Shown in pieces: positions 1-7,435 of a stretch of 64,000 bases of DNA. The stretch lies in the NCBI GenBank assembly GCA_004297825.1, contig SCSX01000047.1, forward strand, positions 48,632-112,631, given 5' to 3'. Position 1 is the stretch's first letter. Each line of letters starts with the position of its first letter. The notes under the pieces are model-generated. The model was not told the DNA's origin. It saw only the letters and a program-made list of their open reading frames with translations, and did no database searches. The stretch is from Spirochaetota bacterium. Its GTDB lineage: Bacteria; Spirochaetota; UBA4802; UBA5368. The translations under genes and the position numbers were made by a program.

Positions 1-1325
1 AGAAGGAGCTTATCGATCCCACCAAATTCTATTTCGAGTACAAGGACAACCGATCCCTCATGCGCGCCCTCGCCGAAAAAATCGAGCTCTACTACGACCG
101 CGTTCTCGAGATCATGGAGGGCTCTCCTGCCGCGGTGGTGATGTGGGGCGCGAACTACGACGACACGATCACCTACCCGCCCTTTTTCCGCGACGAGATC
201 ATGCCCTGGCTCAGGAAGGCCGGGGAGCGCCTGGGCGCGAAGGGAAAGCTCGTCGCCACGCACACCGACGGCGAGAACTTCGGGCTCATGAACCTGGTCC
301 GCGATTCGGGCGTGCATATCGCCGAGTCCATCACGCCCCATCCCATGACCAGGGTGACCGTGGGCGAATACTACCGGCGTTGGAGGGAGAAGCTCGTCCT
401 GTTCGGATGCATTCCCGAATGCATCCTCCTCGAGGAGACCGCGACCAATGACGAGTTCGAGGCCTACCTGGACATGCTATTCAAAGAGATCGCGCCGGGA
501 GACCGGATCGTGCTGGGCGTCGCGGATTCGGTGCCGCCCAACGCGGTGTTCGACCGCCTGCGCCGCATCGCCGACAGGGTCGACCGGGAGGGCAGGCTTC
601 CCCTGAAGGCCGGCACCTTCCGGCCGCTGCCGTCCGCGGCCCCGGCGGAAAAAACGAGCGCCTCCCCCGGAACACCGGCGCTTGCGGCGGAACTTGCCTC
701 CGTCTACCAGGGGGTGCTGGACGGCGACGCGGACGCCGTCGCGCGCCGGATCGATGAATTGTTGAATGGCGGAACCGGCGCGGGCGCGATCCTGGACGCG
801 ATGATCGCGGCCATGGAGACGATCGGGAACCTCTTCAAGGAACAGGAGGTGTTCATCCCCGAGGTCCTGCTCGCCGCGCGTGCCATGAACGCGGGACTCG
901 CGCTTCTCGAGCCGCATCTCGCGTCGCCGGGCGCGGGCGGTCGCGCGCGCGCGAAGATGCTCCTGGGCACGGTCGCCGGGGACATGCACGACATAGGCAA
1001 GAACATGGTCGCCACGATGTTCCGCGGGGCCGGCTTCGAGGTGATGGACCTGGGAATCAACGTTACTGCCGACGAGTTCGCGCGCGTGGCGGATGAATAC
1101 AAGCCGCGGATACTGGGTCTCTCGGCGCTCCTGACGACAACGATGCCCGAGATGAAAAAGGTGATCGATGCGCTCCGGGAAAAGGGCCTGCGGGACGGGC
1201 TGAAGATACTCGTGGGGGGCGCGCCCCTGAACGAGAAGTTCGCGCGCGACATAGGCGCGGACGGCTACGCCCCCAACGCATCCGACGCGGTGCGTACGGC
1301 GCGCGCGATGCTGGGTGCGGGGTAG
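1..1325 (+). CDS. URO-D-type methyltransferase fused to a corrinoid (B12)-binding domain, 5' end missing
   Basis: The reading frame is open from the left edge of the window, so the N-terminus is missing. Within the visible part, about the first 190 residues resemble the C-terminal half of the uroporphyrinogen-decarboxylase/MtaA-MtbA fold of corrinoid methyltransferases. After a Pro/Ala-rich linker comes a helical cap domain and then a B12-binding Rossmann domain with the cobalamin-ligand motif GDMHDIG, followed by SALLTTT and GGAPLN. In one-carbon metabolism such enzymes move methyl groups between a corrinoid and an acceptor; these two activities are usually on separate proteins, so the fusion is notable. 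The substrate cannot be read from the sequence. The last ~75 bases of the gene are repeated at 2559, beyond a small inserted cassette. Confidence 0.8.
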   Translation, partial: KELIDPTKFYFEYKDNRSLMRALAEKIELYYDRVLEIMEGSPAAVVMWGANYDDTITYPPFFRDEIMPWLRKAGERLGAKGKLVATHTDGENFGLMNLVRDSGVHIAESITPHPMTRVTVGEYYRRWREKLVLFGCIPECILLEETATNDEFEAYLDMLFKEIAPGDRIVLGVADSVPPNAVFDRLRRIADRVDREGRLPLKAGTFRPLPSAAPAEKTSASPGTPALAAELASVYQGVLDGDADAVARRIDELLNGGTGAGAILDAMIAAMETIGNLFKEQEVFIPEVLLAARAMNAGLALLEPHLASPGAGGRARAKMLLGTVAGDMHDIGKNMVATMFRGAGFEVMDLGINVTADEFARVADEYKPRILGLSALLTTTMPEMKKVIDALREKGLRDGLKILVGGAPLNEKFARDIGADGYAPNASDAVRTARAMLGAG

Positions 1326-1358
1326 ACGCCTAGGGAAGGCGCTCCCTCCACCTGGGGC
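1251..1358 (+). repeat. Direct repeat copy A (3' end of the methyltransferase gene)
   Basis: This stretch covers the last ~75 coding bases, the stop codon and ~30 bases beyond. The first ~79 bases are identical to 2559-2637; the rest matches with a few differences up to about 1358/2667. Copy A is part of the intact gene. Copy B lies 1.3 kb away on the other side of a two-gene cassette. Confidence 0.9.
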
Positions 1359-1467
1359 GCCTAAACGATCGGTCCGGCGGTGCTGCTTGAAATTTCCAGG
1401 GGTACACACAGGACTGGCAGCACGCGCAAGTATGGCGGATCGCCGGCAGCCAGCCGGTAATAATCTC

Positions 1468-1562
1468 TTACCTAACATTGCTGAAATTACCCCTCTTGTT
1501 AGGTAATTTTGCATTGACAAGTATTACCTAACATTTTAATTTAATAATAAAATGTTAGGTAA
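1468..1562 (+). promoter_or_regulatory. Promoter and palindromic operator of the cassette
   Basis: The 10-mer TTACCTAACA or its reverse complement occurs four times (about 1468, 1497, 1524 and 1553). The last two belong to a perfect inverted repeat with 15-bp arms (1524-1538 and 1548-1562) and a 9-bp spacer. A consensus -35 box TTGACA lies at 1514-1519, so the palindrome covers the region where the -10 box and transcription start should be. This is the usual layout of autoregulated toxin-antitoxin promoters, although no DNA-binding domain is obvious in the first gene. Confidence 0.65.
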
Positions 1563-1569
1563 TTTATCC

Positions 1570-1884
1570 ATGGGAATCATACAAGGGGTCCTCGAAGAAG
1601 AATACAAGCGATTGCAAACCCTGGCGGAGAAGTATATTCAGGAAATATCCGCTCTCCCGGCGGGCTCCCTCTCCGTCAAAAACATTTCAGGGCATCGCTA
1701 TGCCTATATCGCTAAAAGAGTGGGCGGGAAAATACATTTCAAATACCTGGGAAAAGAATCCACGCCCGAGGTAGAAAAGCTCAGGCGGCGAATAGCGGAA
1801 CGAAGGGGATTACAGGCAAAACTGAAAACGATTAAAAACGATCTCGCGGAAATAGAAAGGGCCATCGGTGGAAGAAAGATATAG
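1570..1884 (+). CDS. Small basic protein, probable antitoxin-like partner of the downstream nucleotidyltransferase
   Basis: A 104-residue charged protein: helical N-terminus, a central beta-like stretch (GSLSVKNISGHRYAYIAKR, then KIHFKYLGKE) and a C-terminal Lys/Glu-rich coiled-coil helix. I cannot assign it to a named family with certainty; the central pattern is common in small proteins encoded beside MNT-type nucleotidyltransferases. An earlier ATG at 1552 lies inside the operator palindrome and has no ribosome-binding site, so ATG 1570, with a weak AGG nine bases upstream, is preferred. The gene overlaps the next by 17 bases, so the two are translationally coupled. Base composition is clearly more AT-rich than the flanking genes. 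Confidence 0.6.
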   Translation: MGIIQGVLEEEYKRLQTLAEKYIQEISALPAGSLSVKNISGHRYAYIAKRVGGKIHFKYLGKESTPEVEKLRRRIAERRGLQAKLKTIKNDLAEIERAIGGRKI

Positions 1885-2548
1885 GCTGTTCGATGCGACC
1901 CTGGCATCCTTGAACGAGGCGGGTGCGCTCTCATCACTCATACTTGTCGGCAGTTGGTGCCAGCACTTATACAGGTTTGCATTCGGCGATCCTGAAGAAA
2001 TACCCGCCCTCATCACATCCGATATCGATTTCCTGATTCCTCACCATGGACAGATCACCAGGGACATCAATATATCCGAGCTCCTGGAGTCGTTAGGCTT
2101 CGCATTGGTGATTTCCCCGGTCGAGCACTTCACAAAATATATTCGGCGCGAACTCGAAGTCGAATTTCTTGTCTCGGAAACGGGTAGGGGTCGGGACAAG
2201 CCGCATGACATTAAGAAACTTCACATCAATGCCCAGGGCCTGCGCTATCTCCTCATGCTGCAGGAAAACACTGAAACGTTACCCTACAAAACGATACCGG
2301 TAAGGCTTGCGGCTGCGGAGGCCTATGTTCTTCACAAATTCCTGATAAGCGGAAAGCGTGCAAAACCGGAAAAACGGGAAAAGGACCTTGCCGCTGCGGT
2401 ACAACTGGGAGAGTACCTGGTTCGTCTTGAAGATAGAGCGATGAACATGAAAAAAATACTCGCTTCAATTCATCCCCGGTGGAGACGCGACATTTTGAAA
2501 ACCATTGGCGAACAATCCGTGCAGCTCTACAAAATACTGAATATATGA
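1868..2548 (+). CDS. Nucleotidyltransferase-fold protein (MNT/AbiEii-like, possible toxin)
   Basis: A 226-residue protein starting at GTG inside the preceding gene. It carries the minimal nucleotidyltransferase signature: LVGSWCQ (about residues 20-26) followed by TSDIDFLIP (about 45-53), the GS...DxD pattern whose aspartates bind the metal and NTP. The remainder has helical segments and a Lys-rich stretch around 155-170. In known two-gene systems of this kind the enzyme modifies tRNA or a partner protein; the target here is unknown. Together with the small upstream gene, the palindromic promoter and the flanking direct repeats it forms a self-contained cassette that looks horizontally acquired. 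Confidence 0.65.
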   Translation: MEERYRLFDATLASLNEAGALSSLILVGSWCQHLYRFAFGDPEEIPALITSDIDFLIPHHGQITRDINISELLESLGFALVISPVEHFTKYIRRELEVEFLVSETGRGRDKPHDIKKLHINAQGLRYLLMLQENTETLPYKTIPVRLAAAEAYVLHKFLISGKRAKPEKREKDLAAAVQLGEYLVRLEDRAMNMKKILASIHPRWRRDILKTIGEQSVQLYKILNI

Positions 2549-2558
2549 TACCATAACC

Positions 2559-2667
2559 ATAGGCGCGGACGGCTACGCCCCCAACGCATCCGACGCGGTG
2601 CGTACGGCGCGCGCGATGCTGGGTGCGGGGTAGACGCCGAGGAAAGGCGCTCCCTTCACCTGGGGTG
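2559..2667 (+). repeat. Direct repeat copy B (duplicated methyltransferase 3' end)
   Basis: A second copy of the methyltransferase 3' end, including its stop codon, lies 11 bases after the nucleotidyltransferase gene. It has no start codon or upstream gene body, so it is a remnant, not a gene. Its junction on the left side is abrupt. Confidence 0.9.
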
Positions 2668-2796
2668 CCGCACCCCCGGCCCAGACGCAACCGTTCGCAA
2701 CGACAAAAAGCGCGCGGTGCCGATACACTATTGGGTTGATGATCAAACAGTCCAGGGGATCGCAGGATGGGTGCGGAGACCGGTGAGGCGCGTCTG

Positions 2797-2867
2797 AGCG
2801 GGTGATGGGAATCGAACCCACGCTATCAGCTTGGAAGGCTGAAATTCTACCACTGAATTACACCCGC
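2797..2867 (-). tRNA. tRNA-Gly (TCC)
   Basis: Read on the minus strand, a 71-nt cloverleaf: acceptor stem GCGGGTG paired with CACCCGC, a D-arm with AGTGGTAGA, anticodon loop CTTCCAA (anticodon TCC, glycine) and T-loop GGTTCGATTCC. The discriminator base is T, as usual for bacterial tRNA-Gly. CCA is not encoded. It lies ~130 bp past the duplicated repeat; the repeat itself is not a tRNA fragment. Confidence 0.95.
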
Positions 2868-3057
2868 GGCAATTCTGATACTACCAATTCGCCAGATCGG
2901 GGCGAGCGTCAAGCAAAAAACACTGCTTTGAAACGTCGAAGCCGGGGGTGTGAATTATTTTTCGGGCGCCCGGCTCATAGCCGGGAAAACCGTCCATATT
3001 TTCCATGTCCCGTTCGTATTCACTCTGGACGCTCAGTTTTGCCCCGGAGGATACGGA

Positions 3058-3537
3058 ATGCTTCGCACTTCTATAAACATGAGCCACATCGTCTTCGTGA
3101 ATATTGCCCTTGCCGCGGCAAAGCTCAAAACAAGCCGCCAGGCGGTCGTCATCATGCTCCTGAAGCGCGTTTTGCGCGATATTGATCGGTTTCAGGGAGG
3201 GTTTACTTTGGTGAAGTATCAGCCCCGTGATCCTCTGAAGCGCTGGCATTGTTTTCCTATTTGCTTCAGGAAGAATGAGAATGAGTTTGCGTCGGATTTC
3301 CGTAAGTTGAGCCGGTTCTCGGTCGCGCATCTGGTAGCCATTGCGACGAAGCGCTACCTGCACGAGCTGCTGCACGATTCAGCTGGAAGGCATAATTATG
3401 TTCGGTTCCCCCATTATGCCATCGGCCAGAGGAGCACAGGGGGCATACTGTGCTGGGAATTCTACTGGGGGGACACCGAAAACCACCCGGAAAGAGCCTC
3501 ACCCACGAAAATACTCCGCCGCACCGCCTCACATTAA
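3058..3537 (+). CDS. Uncharacterised protein of a dispersed paralogous family
   Basis: A 159-residue protein. ATG 3058 is chosen because GGAGG sits seven bases upstream (3046-3050). No known domain is recognised. It has two helical blocks that could be ribbon-helix-helix-like (around 14-36 and 80-102), a Trp/His-rich middle and a C-terminus with ILCWEFYWGDTENHP. A second copy is encoded on the opposite strand at 63681-64000. Between the copies most differences fall at third codon positions (for example cct/ccc, att/atc, tac/tat, gct/gcc), which argues that this frame is translated and under selection. Confidence 0.6.
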   Translation: MLRTSINMSHIVFVNIALAAAKLKTSRQAVVIMLLKRVLRDIDRFQGGFTLVKYQPRDPLKRWHCFPICFRKNENEFASDFRKLSRFSVAHLVAIATKRYLHELLHDSAGRHNYVRFPHYAIGQRSTGGILCWEFYWGDTENHPERASPTKILRRTASH

Positions 3538-3608
3538 GCATCTCAGTTACGCGCGCACACCAAACCAAGGCAGAGGTATGCCTATGCACGCCCATCTTCC
3601 CGGAAAAT
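3218..3608 (+). repeat. Dispersed repeat, copy 1 (gene plus conserved 3' flank)
   Basis: About 390 bp match the reverse complement of 63610-64000. The match includes the C-terminal two thirds of the gene at 3058 and continues ~70 bp past its stop codon to CTTCCCGGAAAAT. Similarity outside the coding part means the copies moved or were duplicated as a unit larger than the gene. The left limit of the unit cannot be set because copy 2 runs off the window. Confidence 0.85.
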
Positions 3609-4046
3609 GTCACACTCTAAGCCGGTGTGACATCTTTCGGAAAAACAGCAGATTTAGAAATTTTTCCAGAAATATGCCTGTGAAGGCGCGGAAGCGTTTC
3701 CGCGCCTTCACAGGCATAACAATGCATGGCGAGGATATCCGCGAGTGATCCCAAGCGAAGCGGGACTCTTGGCGGTGTGACCCGTAGTGTATAGTGTAAT
3801 GCGCTGGAAGCGAATCGGCGTCAATGGGCGTTTGTGTTTCGGAGGGCCGGCGCGTACCCCGGCGAGGCGTTCGATGCGGGCCGATACGCTCGTCCGCCGG
3901 CCCGTAATATCGGACCCCCCGGTCGCTGCCGTGTGACCGTCTGCCGCCCGTTTTCCCGCACGTGAAACCGGTCACCGCCGATTTCGGGAAAATGGAAGGA
4001 AATTAATGATTAACAGGCCAATTACCCCTATATAGGCGTTTTTTTC
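3538..4046. other. Intergenic region before the dcw operon
   Basis: No convincing gene. It holds the 3' flank of the dispersed repeat (to 3608), a short inverted repeat TGTCACAC/GTGTGACA (3608-3632), the long hairpin at 3673-3718 and about 300 bp of GC-rich sequence without a recognisable motif. The open frames across it have no ribosome-binding sites and an arginine-rich, low-complexity composition. Confidence 0.6.
3673..3718. repeat. Perfect 21-bp stem, 4-nt loop inverted repeat
   Basis: TATGCCTGTGAAGGCGCGGAA (first 20 bases 3673-3692, last base 3693) is followed by the loop GCGT and its exact reverse complement ending at 3718. No T-run follows on either strand, so it is not a typical intrinsic terminator. 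Perfect arms of this length are either recent or maintained. Confidence 0.85.
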
Positions 4047-4111
4047 TTGACAGTTATGTCTCATTGTGTTTCTCTGTGGGGAAAAGTGGGGATTCGTGTT
4101 GAATTGTGTCG
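4047..4111 (+). promoter_or_regulatory. dcw operon promoter with MraZ-type operator repeats
   Basis: A -35 box TTGACA lies at 4047-4052; the -10 box is not clear. Four pentamers start exactly 10 bp apart: TGGGG (4077), TGGGG (4087), TGTTG (4097) and TGTCG (4107). MraZ of other bacteria binds TGGGN repeats at one-helical-turn spacing just upstream of its own gene, so autoregulation of the operon is likely. Confidence 0.7.
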
Positions 4112-4140
4112 AGTTGAGGCCGAAATAGGGGGGTTTCCGC

Positions 4141-4578
4141 ATGTTCATGGGTGAATTTCGCCCATCTATCGATGAAAAGGGGCGAATCGCGATCCCCGTG
4201 AGGCTGCGCAAGGCCTTCGGGGAGGAGCGCATCGTCAATACCCTCATCCTCACCCACGGCTTCGATAAGTGCATCATGGCCTTCCGGCAGGACGACTGGC
4301 GCGAGTTCGTCGAGACCAGGCTCGTGCCCCTCTCGCAGGCGGACCCCAAGAACCGGATGCGCCTGCGCTTCCTCATGGGCGGCGCCGCCGACTGCGAGCT
4401 CGACCGGCAGGGAAGGATCATCATCCCCCAGCACCTGAAGGAATACGCGGAAATCGGGAGCGAGGTGATCATCCTGGGGCTTTACAACAGGGTAGAGATA
4501 TGGGCGAGCGACTTGTACGCCCGCTACAGGCCGGACGGCGAGTCCCTGAACTCGTTCGCCGGGGAGCTGGGGTTTTAA
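4141..4578 (+). CDS. mraZ: Transcriptional regulator MraZ
   Basis: 145 residues, normal for the family. It has two SpoVT-AbrB-type halves with the DxxxGR signatures DEKGR (11-15) and DRQGR (88-92), each followed by a strand ending IP. MraZ forms a ring-shaped oligomer that binds repeats in front of the dcw operon and controls it. A G-rich ribosome-binding site lies a few bases before the ATG. It is the first gene of the cluster and is followed after 15 bp by rsmH. Identity is secure from motifs and position. Confidence 0.96.
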   Translation: MFMGEFRPSIDEKGRIAIPVRLRKAFGEERIVNTLILTHGFDKCIMAFRQDDWREFVETRLVPLSQADPKNRMRLRFLMGGAADCELDRQGRIIIPQHLKEYAEIGSEVIILGLYNRVEIWASDLYARYRPDGESLNSFAGELGF

Positions 4579-4593
4579 GGGGTCCGATATTCA

Positions 4594-5565
4594 ATGCGAC
4601 ATAACGAGGACATCTCCCGCGAGGATTTCGCCCATCGGCCGGTGATGCTGGACGAGGTGCTCGAGTTCGCGCGCGGGGCCTCCGGCGGCGACATGCTCGT
4701 CGACTGCACGGTGGGCGAGGGCGGGCATTCCCAGGCGCTCCTTGAAAACTTTCCCGGTATCGCCCTCACCGGTTTCGAGCGCGATGCGCAGATACTCGAG
4801 GTCGCGCGTCCAAGGCTGGAGCCCCTGGGTTCTGTGACGCTTATCAACGACAATTTCGCGCACGTATCGAGCCACCTGGAGGGCGCACGGGGGCGGGTGC
4901 GGCTCTTCCTGTATGATTTCGGCATATCGTCGTACCATTTCGACCGCAGCGGCAGGGGATTCAGCTTCCGCGACGACGAGCCGCTCGACATGCGGCTGGA
5001 CGACTCCTGCGAACGCGACGCGGCACAGCTCGTGAATACCCTCCCGGAAAAAGAATTGACAGAAATCATCCAGGTGTATGGTGAGGAGCGCTGGGCCCGG
5101 CGCATCGCGAGGGCGATCATCCGGGAGCGCAACAGCAAGCTCATCCGCACCAGCAAAGAGCTCGCGCAGATCGTCGTGGGGGCCATTCCGGCGCGCTACC
5201 GGGTGAAGAACATTCACCCGGCGACCCGCGTGTTCCAGGCCCTGCGCATTGTCGTGAACGACGAGCTCGAAGCGATCCGCACCACCCTGGGCGAGGCCGT
5301 AAGCCTCCTGGCCCCCGGCGGGCGGATAATCGCCATCTCCTTCCATTCGCTCGAGGACCGTATCGTCAAGACCGAGTTCCGGCGCATGGCCCGGGGGTGC
5401 GTGTGCGGCAACGAGCCGCCGCGCTGCGCATGCACCGTGGCCCCCATGATATCGATCCTGACCAAAAGGCCGCTGGTTCCGGGCGAAGCGGAGACGGCGG
5501 AGAACAAGCGCGCGCGCAGCGCGAAAATGAGGGTGTGCGAGAAATTGCCGCATCCGGGGGCGTAG
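4594..5565 (+). CDS. rsmH: 16S rRNA (cytosine(1402)-N4)-methyltransferase RsmH
   Basis: 323 residues. N-terminal HRPVMLDEV (14-22) and the SAM-binding loop VDCTVGEGGHS (36-46) are hallmarks of RsmH (MraW). Further family motifs are LYDFGISSYHFD, GRGFSFRDDEPLDMRLD, HPATRVFQALRIVVN and the C-terminal ISFHSLEDRIVK. It methylates C1402 of 16S rRNA in the decoding centre. It is second in the dcw operon, as in most bacteria. Four cysteines near residues 269-280 (CVCGNEPPRCAC) form the usual cysteine-rich loop. Confidence 0.97.
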   Translation: MRHNEDISREDFAHRPVMLDEVLEFARGASGGDMLVDCTVGEGGHSQALLENFPGIALTGFERDAQILEVARPRLEPLGSVTLINDNFAHVSSHLEGARGRVRLFLYDFGISSYHFDRSGRGFSFRDDEPLDMRLDDSCERDAAQLVNTLPEKELTEIIQVYGEERWARRIARAIIRERNSKLIRTSKELAQIVVGAIPARYRVKNIHPATRVFQALRIVVNDELEAIRTTLGEAVSLLAPGGRIIAISFHSLEDRIVKTEFRRMARGCVCGNEPPRCACTVAPMISILTKRPLVPGEAETAENKRARSAKMRVCEKLPHPGA

Positions 5566-5621
5566 CGGAGGATATATATCCTCCGGTTCAGGAGAATGCG
5601 CATCCCCCCGGGAGTCGGGAT

Positions 5622-5903
5622 TTGACGGAGGCCGTTACGAGATATATAGGAATAGTCGTTACCATCATTGTCTTCGTGGTGCTGTACGTGTGGCAGAACA
5701 TCGAGGTGATGAAGATGAAGATGGAATACCGGAGGGGCGTACGGATCGAGAAGCAGCTCGTCAAGGAAAACGACCGCCTGCATTACGAGATAGAGCGGAT
5801 GCGCAGACTCGACAGGATAGAGAAATACGCGCAGGGGGCGGGGCTCAGGTACCTGGGTCCCCAGGATTTCGACGTGATCACCGTGAAGCAGAAAGGGAAA
5901 TGA
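5622..5903 (+). CDS. ftsL: Cell division protein FtsL
   Basis: 93 residues from a TTG start (5622) with a GGGAG ribosome-binding site just upstream; no in-frame ATG would give a sensible N-terminus. A single transmembrane helix (about 8-24) is followed by a periplasmic coiled coil rich in Lys/Glu/Arg and a C-terminal YLGPQDFDVI segment. This is the FtsL/DivIC layout. In the divisome FtsL pairs with FtsB and contacts FtsQ, FtsW and FtsI. Its stop overlaps the murE start (ATGA). FtsI, which normally follows ftsL, is absent. Confidence 0.8.
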   Translation: MTEAVTRYIGIVVTIIVFVVLYVWQNIEVMKMKMEYRRGVRIEKQLVKENDRLHYEIERMRRLDRIEKYAQGAGLRYLGPQDFDVITVKQKGK

Positions 5904-7435
5904 CAGGGAAAAATCAAATTGCGCCCGTTGACCTGGATGCGCTGCTGGAGCGCTGCGGCGGCATGGTCCTGCGCGCGGACTGCGGCGCGGACCGGATAAT
6001 TTCTTCCATAGAGTATAATTCCTCGAAGGTGCAGCCGGGCTCCCTCTTCGCCGCCATCCAGGGATTTCAGAGCGACGGCCACGCGTACGTCGAGGACGCT
6101 ATCGGGCGCGGCGCGGCTGCGGTGCTCGTGTCGGCCTCGCGTGCGACGGAGTTTGCCCGCACGGGGGGACGCGGGGTTGCGCTCCTTCTAGCCGAGAACA
6201 CGCGGGCGGGATTGTCGCGCCTTTCGGCCGCGTTCTGCGGCTTTCCCGCCCGGGGGCTCACGGTGATCGGGATCACCGGCACAAACGGGAAGACCTCCAT
6301 CACCTATATGCTCGAATCGATCTGCCGGGAGGCGGGCCGCGTCCCCGGGGTGATCGGCACCGTCGATTACCGGTGGCGCGGGAAATCGGTGGCCGCCCCC
6401 AATACCACGCCGGAATCGAAGGACCTCCAGGAGCTTATCCGCGCCATGGCCGGCGACGGTGTGGACACGGTCGTCATGGAAGTTTCGTCGCACGCGCTCA
6501 AGCTCAACCGCGCGGACGATATCGAGCCCAATGTCGCGGTGTTCACCAACCTCACACGCGACCATATGGACTTCCACCCCGATTTCGAGGACTACTTCGA
6601 AGCGAAGAAGCGGCTTTTCGCGCTCGTGCAGGCGTGCGGCAAGGAGCGGAAGGCGGGCGTGGTGAACGCGGACGACGAGTACGGCGCGCGCATCCTCTCC
6701 GGGAGCGGCGCGTATACCTACCCGGTGCACGCGCTGTCGGCGCGGGGGGAGGCGGCGTACGCGGTGGAGCCGGGGAGCATCGTCAACACGATCGAGGGCG
6801 TGCGCTACGCGCTCGCCCGCCCGGTGAAGGGGGCGGAAATCCGGCTTCGCGTGCCGGGGACCTTCCAGGTGTACAATTCGCTGTGCGCGCTGGGCGCGGC
6901 CCACGCGCTGGGCCTGCCCTGGGACGCGATCGTGCGCGGGCTCGAGAAGGTCGAATCGATCCCCGGGCGCTTCGACTGCGTGCGCTCCGGCATGGGCTTC
7001 AGCGCGATCGTCGACTATGCGCACACGGGCGATGCGCTCGAGAAGCTCCTGGAATCGGCGCGCGAGCTGGCGGCGGGGAGGCTCATCACCGTGTTCGGGT
7101 GCGGCGGGGATCGCGACAGGACCAAGCGTCCCCTCATGGGCGATATCGCGTCACGGCTTAGCGACCGGGTCATCGTCACGAGCGACAATCCCCGCACCGA
7201 GGTGCCGGACGCGATCATCCGCGACATCCTCGCGGGAATCACGGGAAAGAATTTCGAGATCGAGCCGGACCGTGAAAAGGCGATACGGGAAGCGATCTTC
7301 ATGGCGCGCCCGGGCGACCTGGTCGTGATCGCCGGCAAGGGCCACGAGGACTACCAGATCACGGGTACCGTTAAGCGCCATTTCGACGACCGCGAGATCG
7401 CGCGCGCGTTCATGCGCGAGAGGGAGGCGGGATGA
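5900..7435 (+). CDS. murE: UDP-N-acetylmuramoyl-tripeptide synthetase MurE
   Basis: 511 residues from the ATG overlapping the ftsL stop, with a purine-rich ribosome-binding site. P-loop GTNGKT at 127-132; other Mur-ligase marks are NTTPES, MEVSSHAL and FTNLTRDHMDFH. The substrate-selecting motif near 429 is DNPR, which in characterised MurE enzymes goes with meso-diaminopimelate rather than lysine. It adds the third residue to UDP-MurNAc-L-Ala-D-Glu in the cytoplasm. It ends in an ATGA overlap with murF. Confidence 0.96.
   Translation: MTGKNQIAPVDLDALLERCGGMVLRADCGADRIISSIEYNSSKVQPGSLFAAIQGFQSDGHAYVEDAIGRGAAAVLVSASRATEFARTGGRGVALLLAENTRAGLSRLSAAFCGFPARGLTVIGITGTNGKTSITYMLESICREAGRVPGVIGTVDYRWRGKSVAAPNTTPESKDLQELIRAMAGDGVDTVVMEVSSHALKLNRADDIEPNVAVFTNLTRDHMDFHPDFEDYFEAKKRLFALVQACGKERKAGVVNADDEYGARILSGSGAYTYPVHALSARGEAAYAVEPGSIVNTIEGVRYALARPVKGAEIRLRVPGTFQVYNSLCALGAAHALGLPWDAIVRGLEKVESIPGRFDCVRSGMGFSAIVDYAHTGDALEKLLESARELAAGRLITVFGCGGDRDRTKRPLMGDIASRLSDRVIVTSDNPRTEVPDAIIRDILAGITGKNFEIEPDREKAIREAIFMARPGDLVVIAGKGHEDYQITGTVKRHFDDREIARAFMREREAG

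Noticed and set aside
2797..2867. tRNA-Gly as attachment site of the cassette at 1.3-2.7 kb
   Set aside because: The flanking direct repeats come from the methyltransferase 3' end and contain no tRNA sequence; the tRNA lies outside them.
2881..3375. 164-codon minus-strand frame opposite the gene at 3058
   Set aside because: Comparison of the two repeat copies shows silent changes in the plus frame at 3058, not in this one, and the plus frame has a strong GGAGG site.
3610..3975. 121-codon minus-strand frame before mraZ
   Set aside because: Arg/Pro-rich low-complexity translation, crosses the perfect hairpin, and has no ribosome-binding site.
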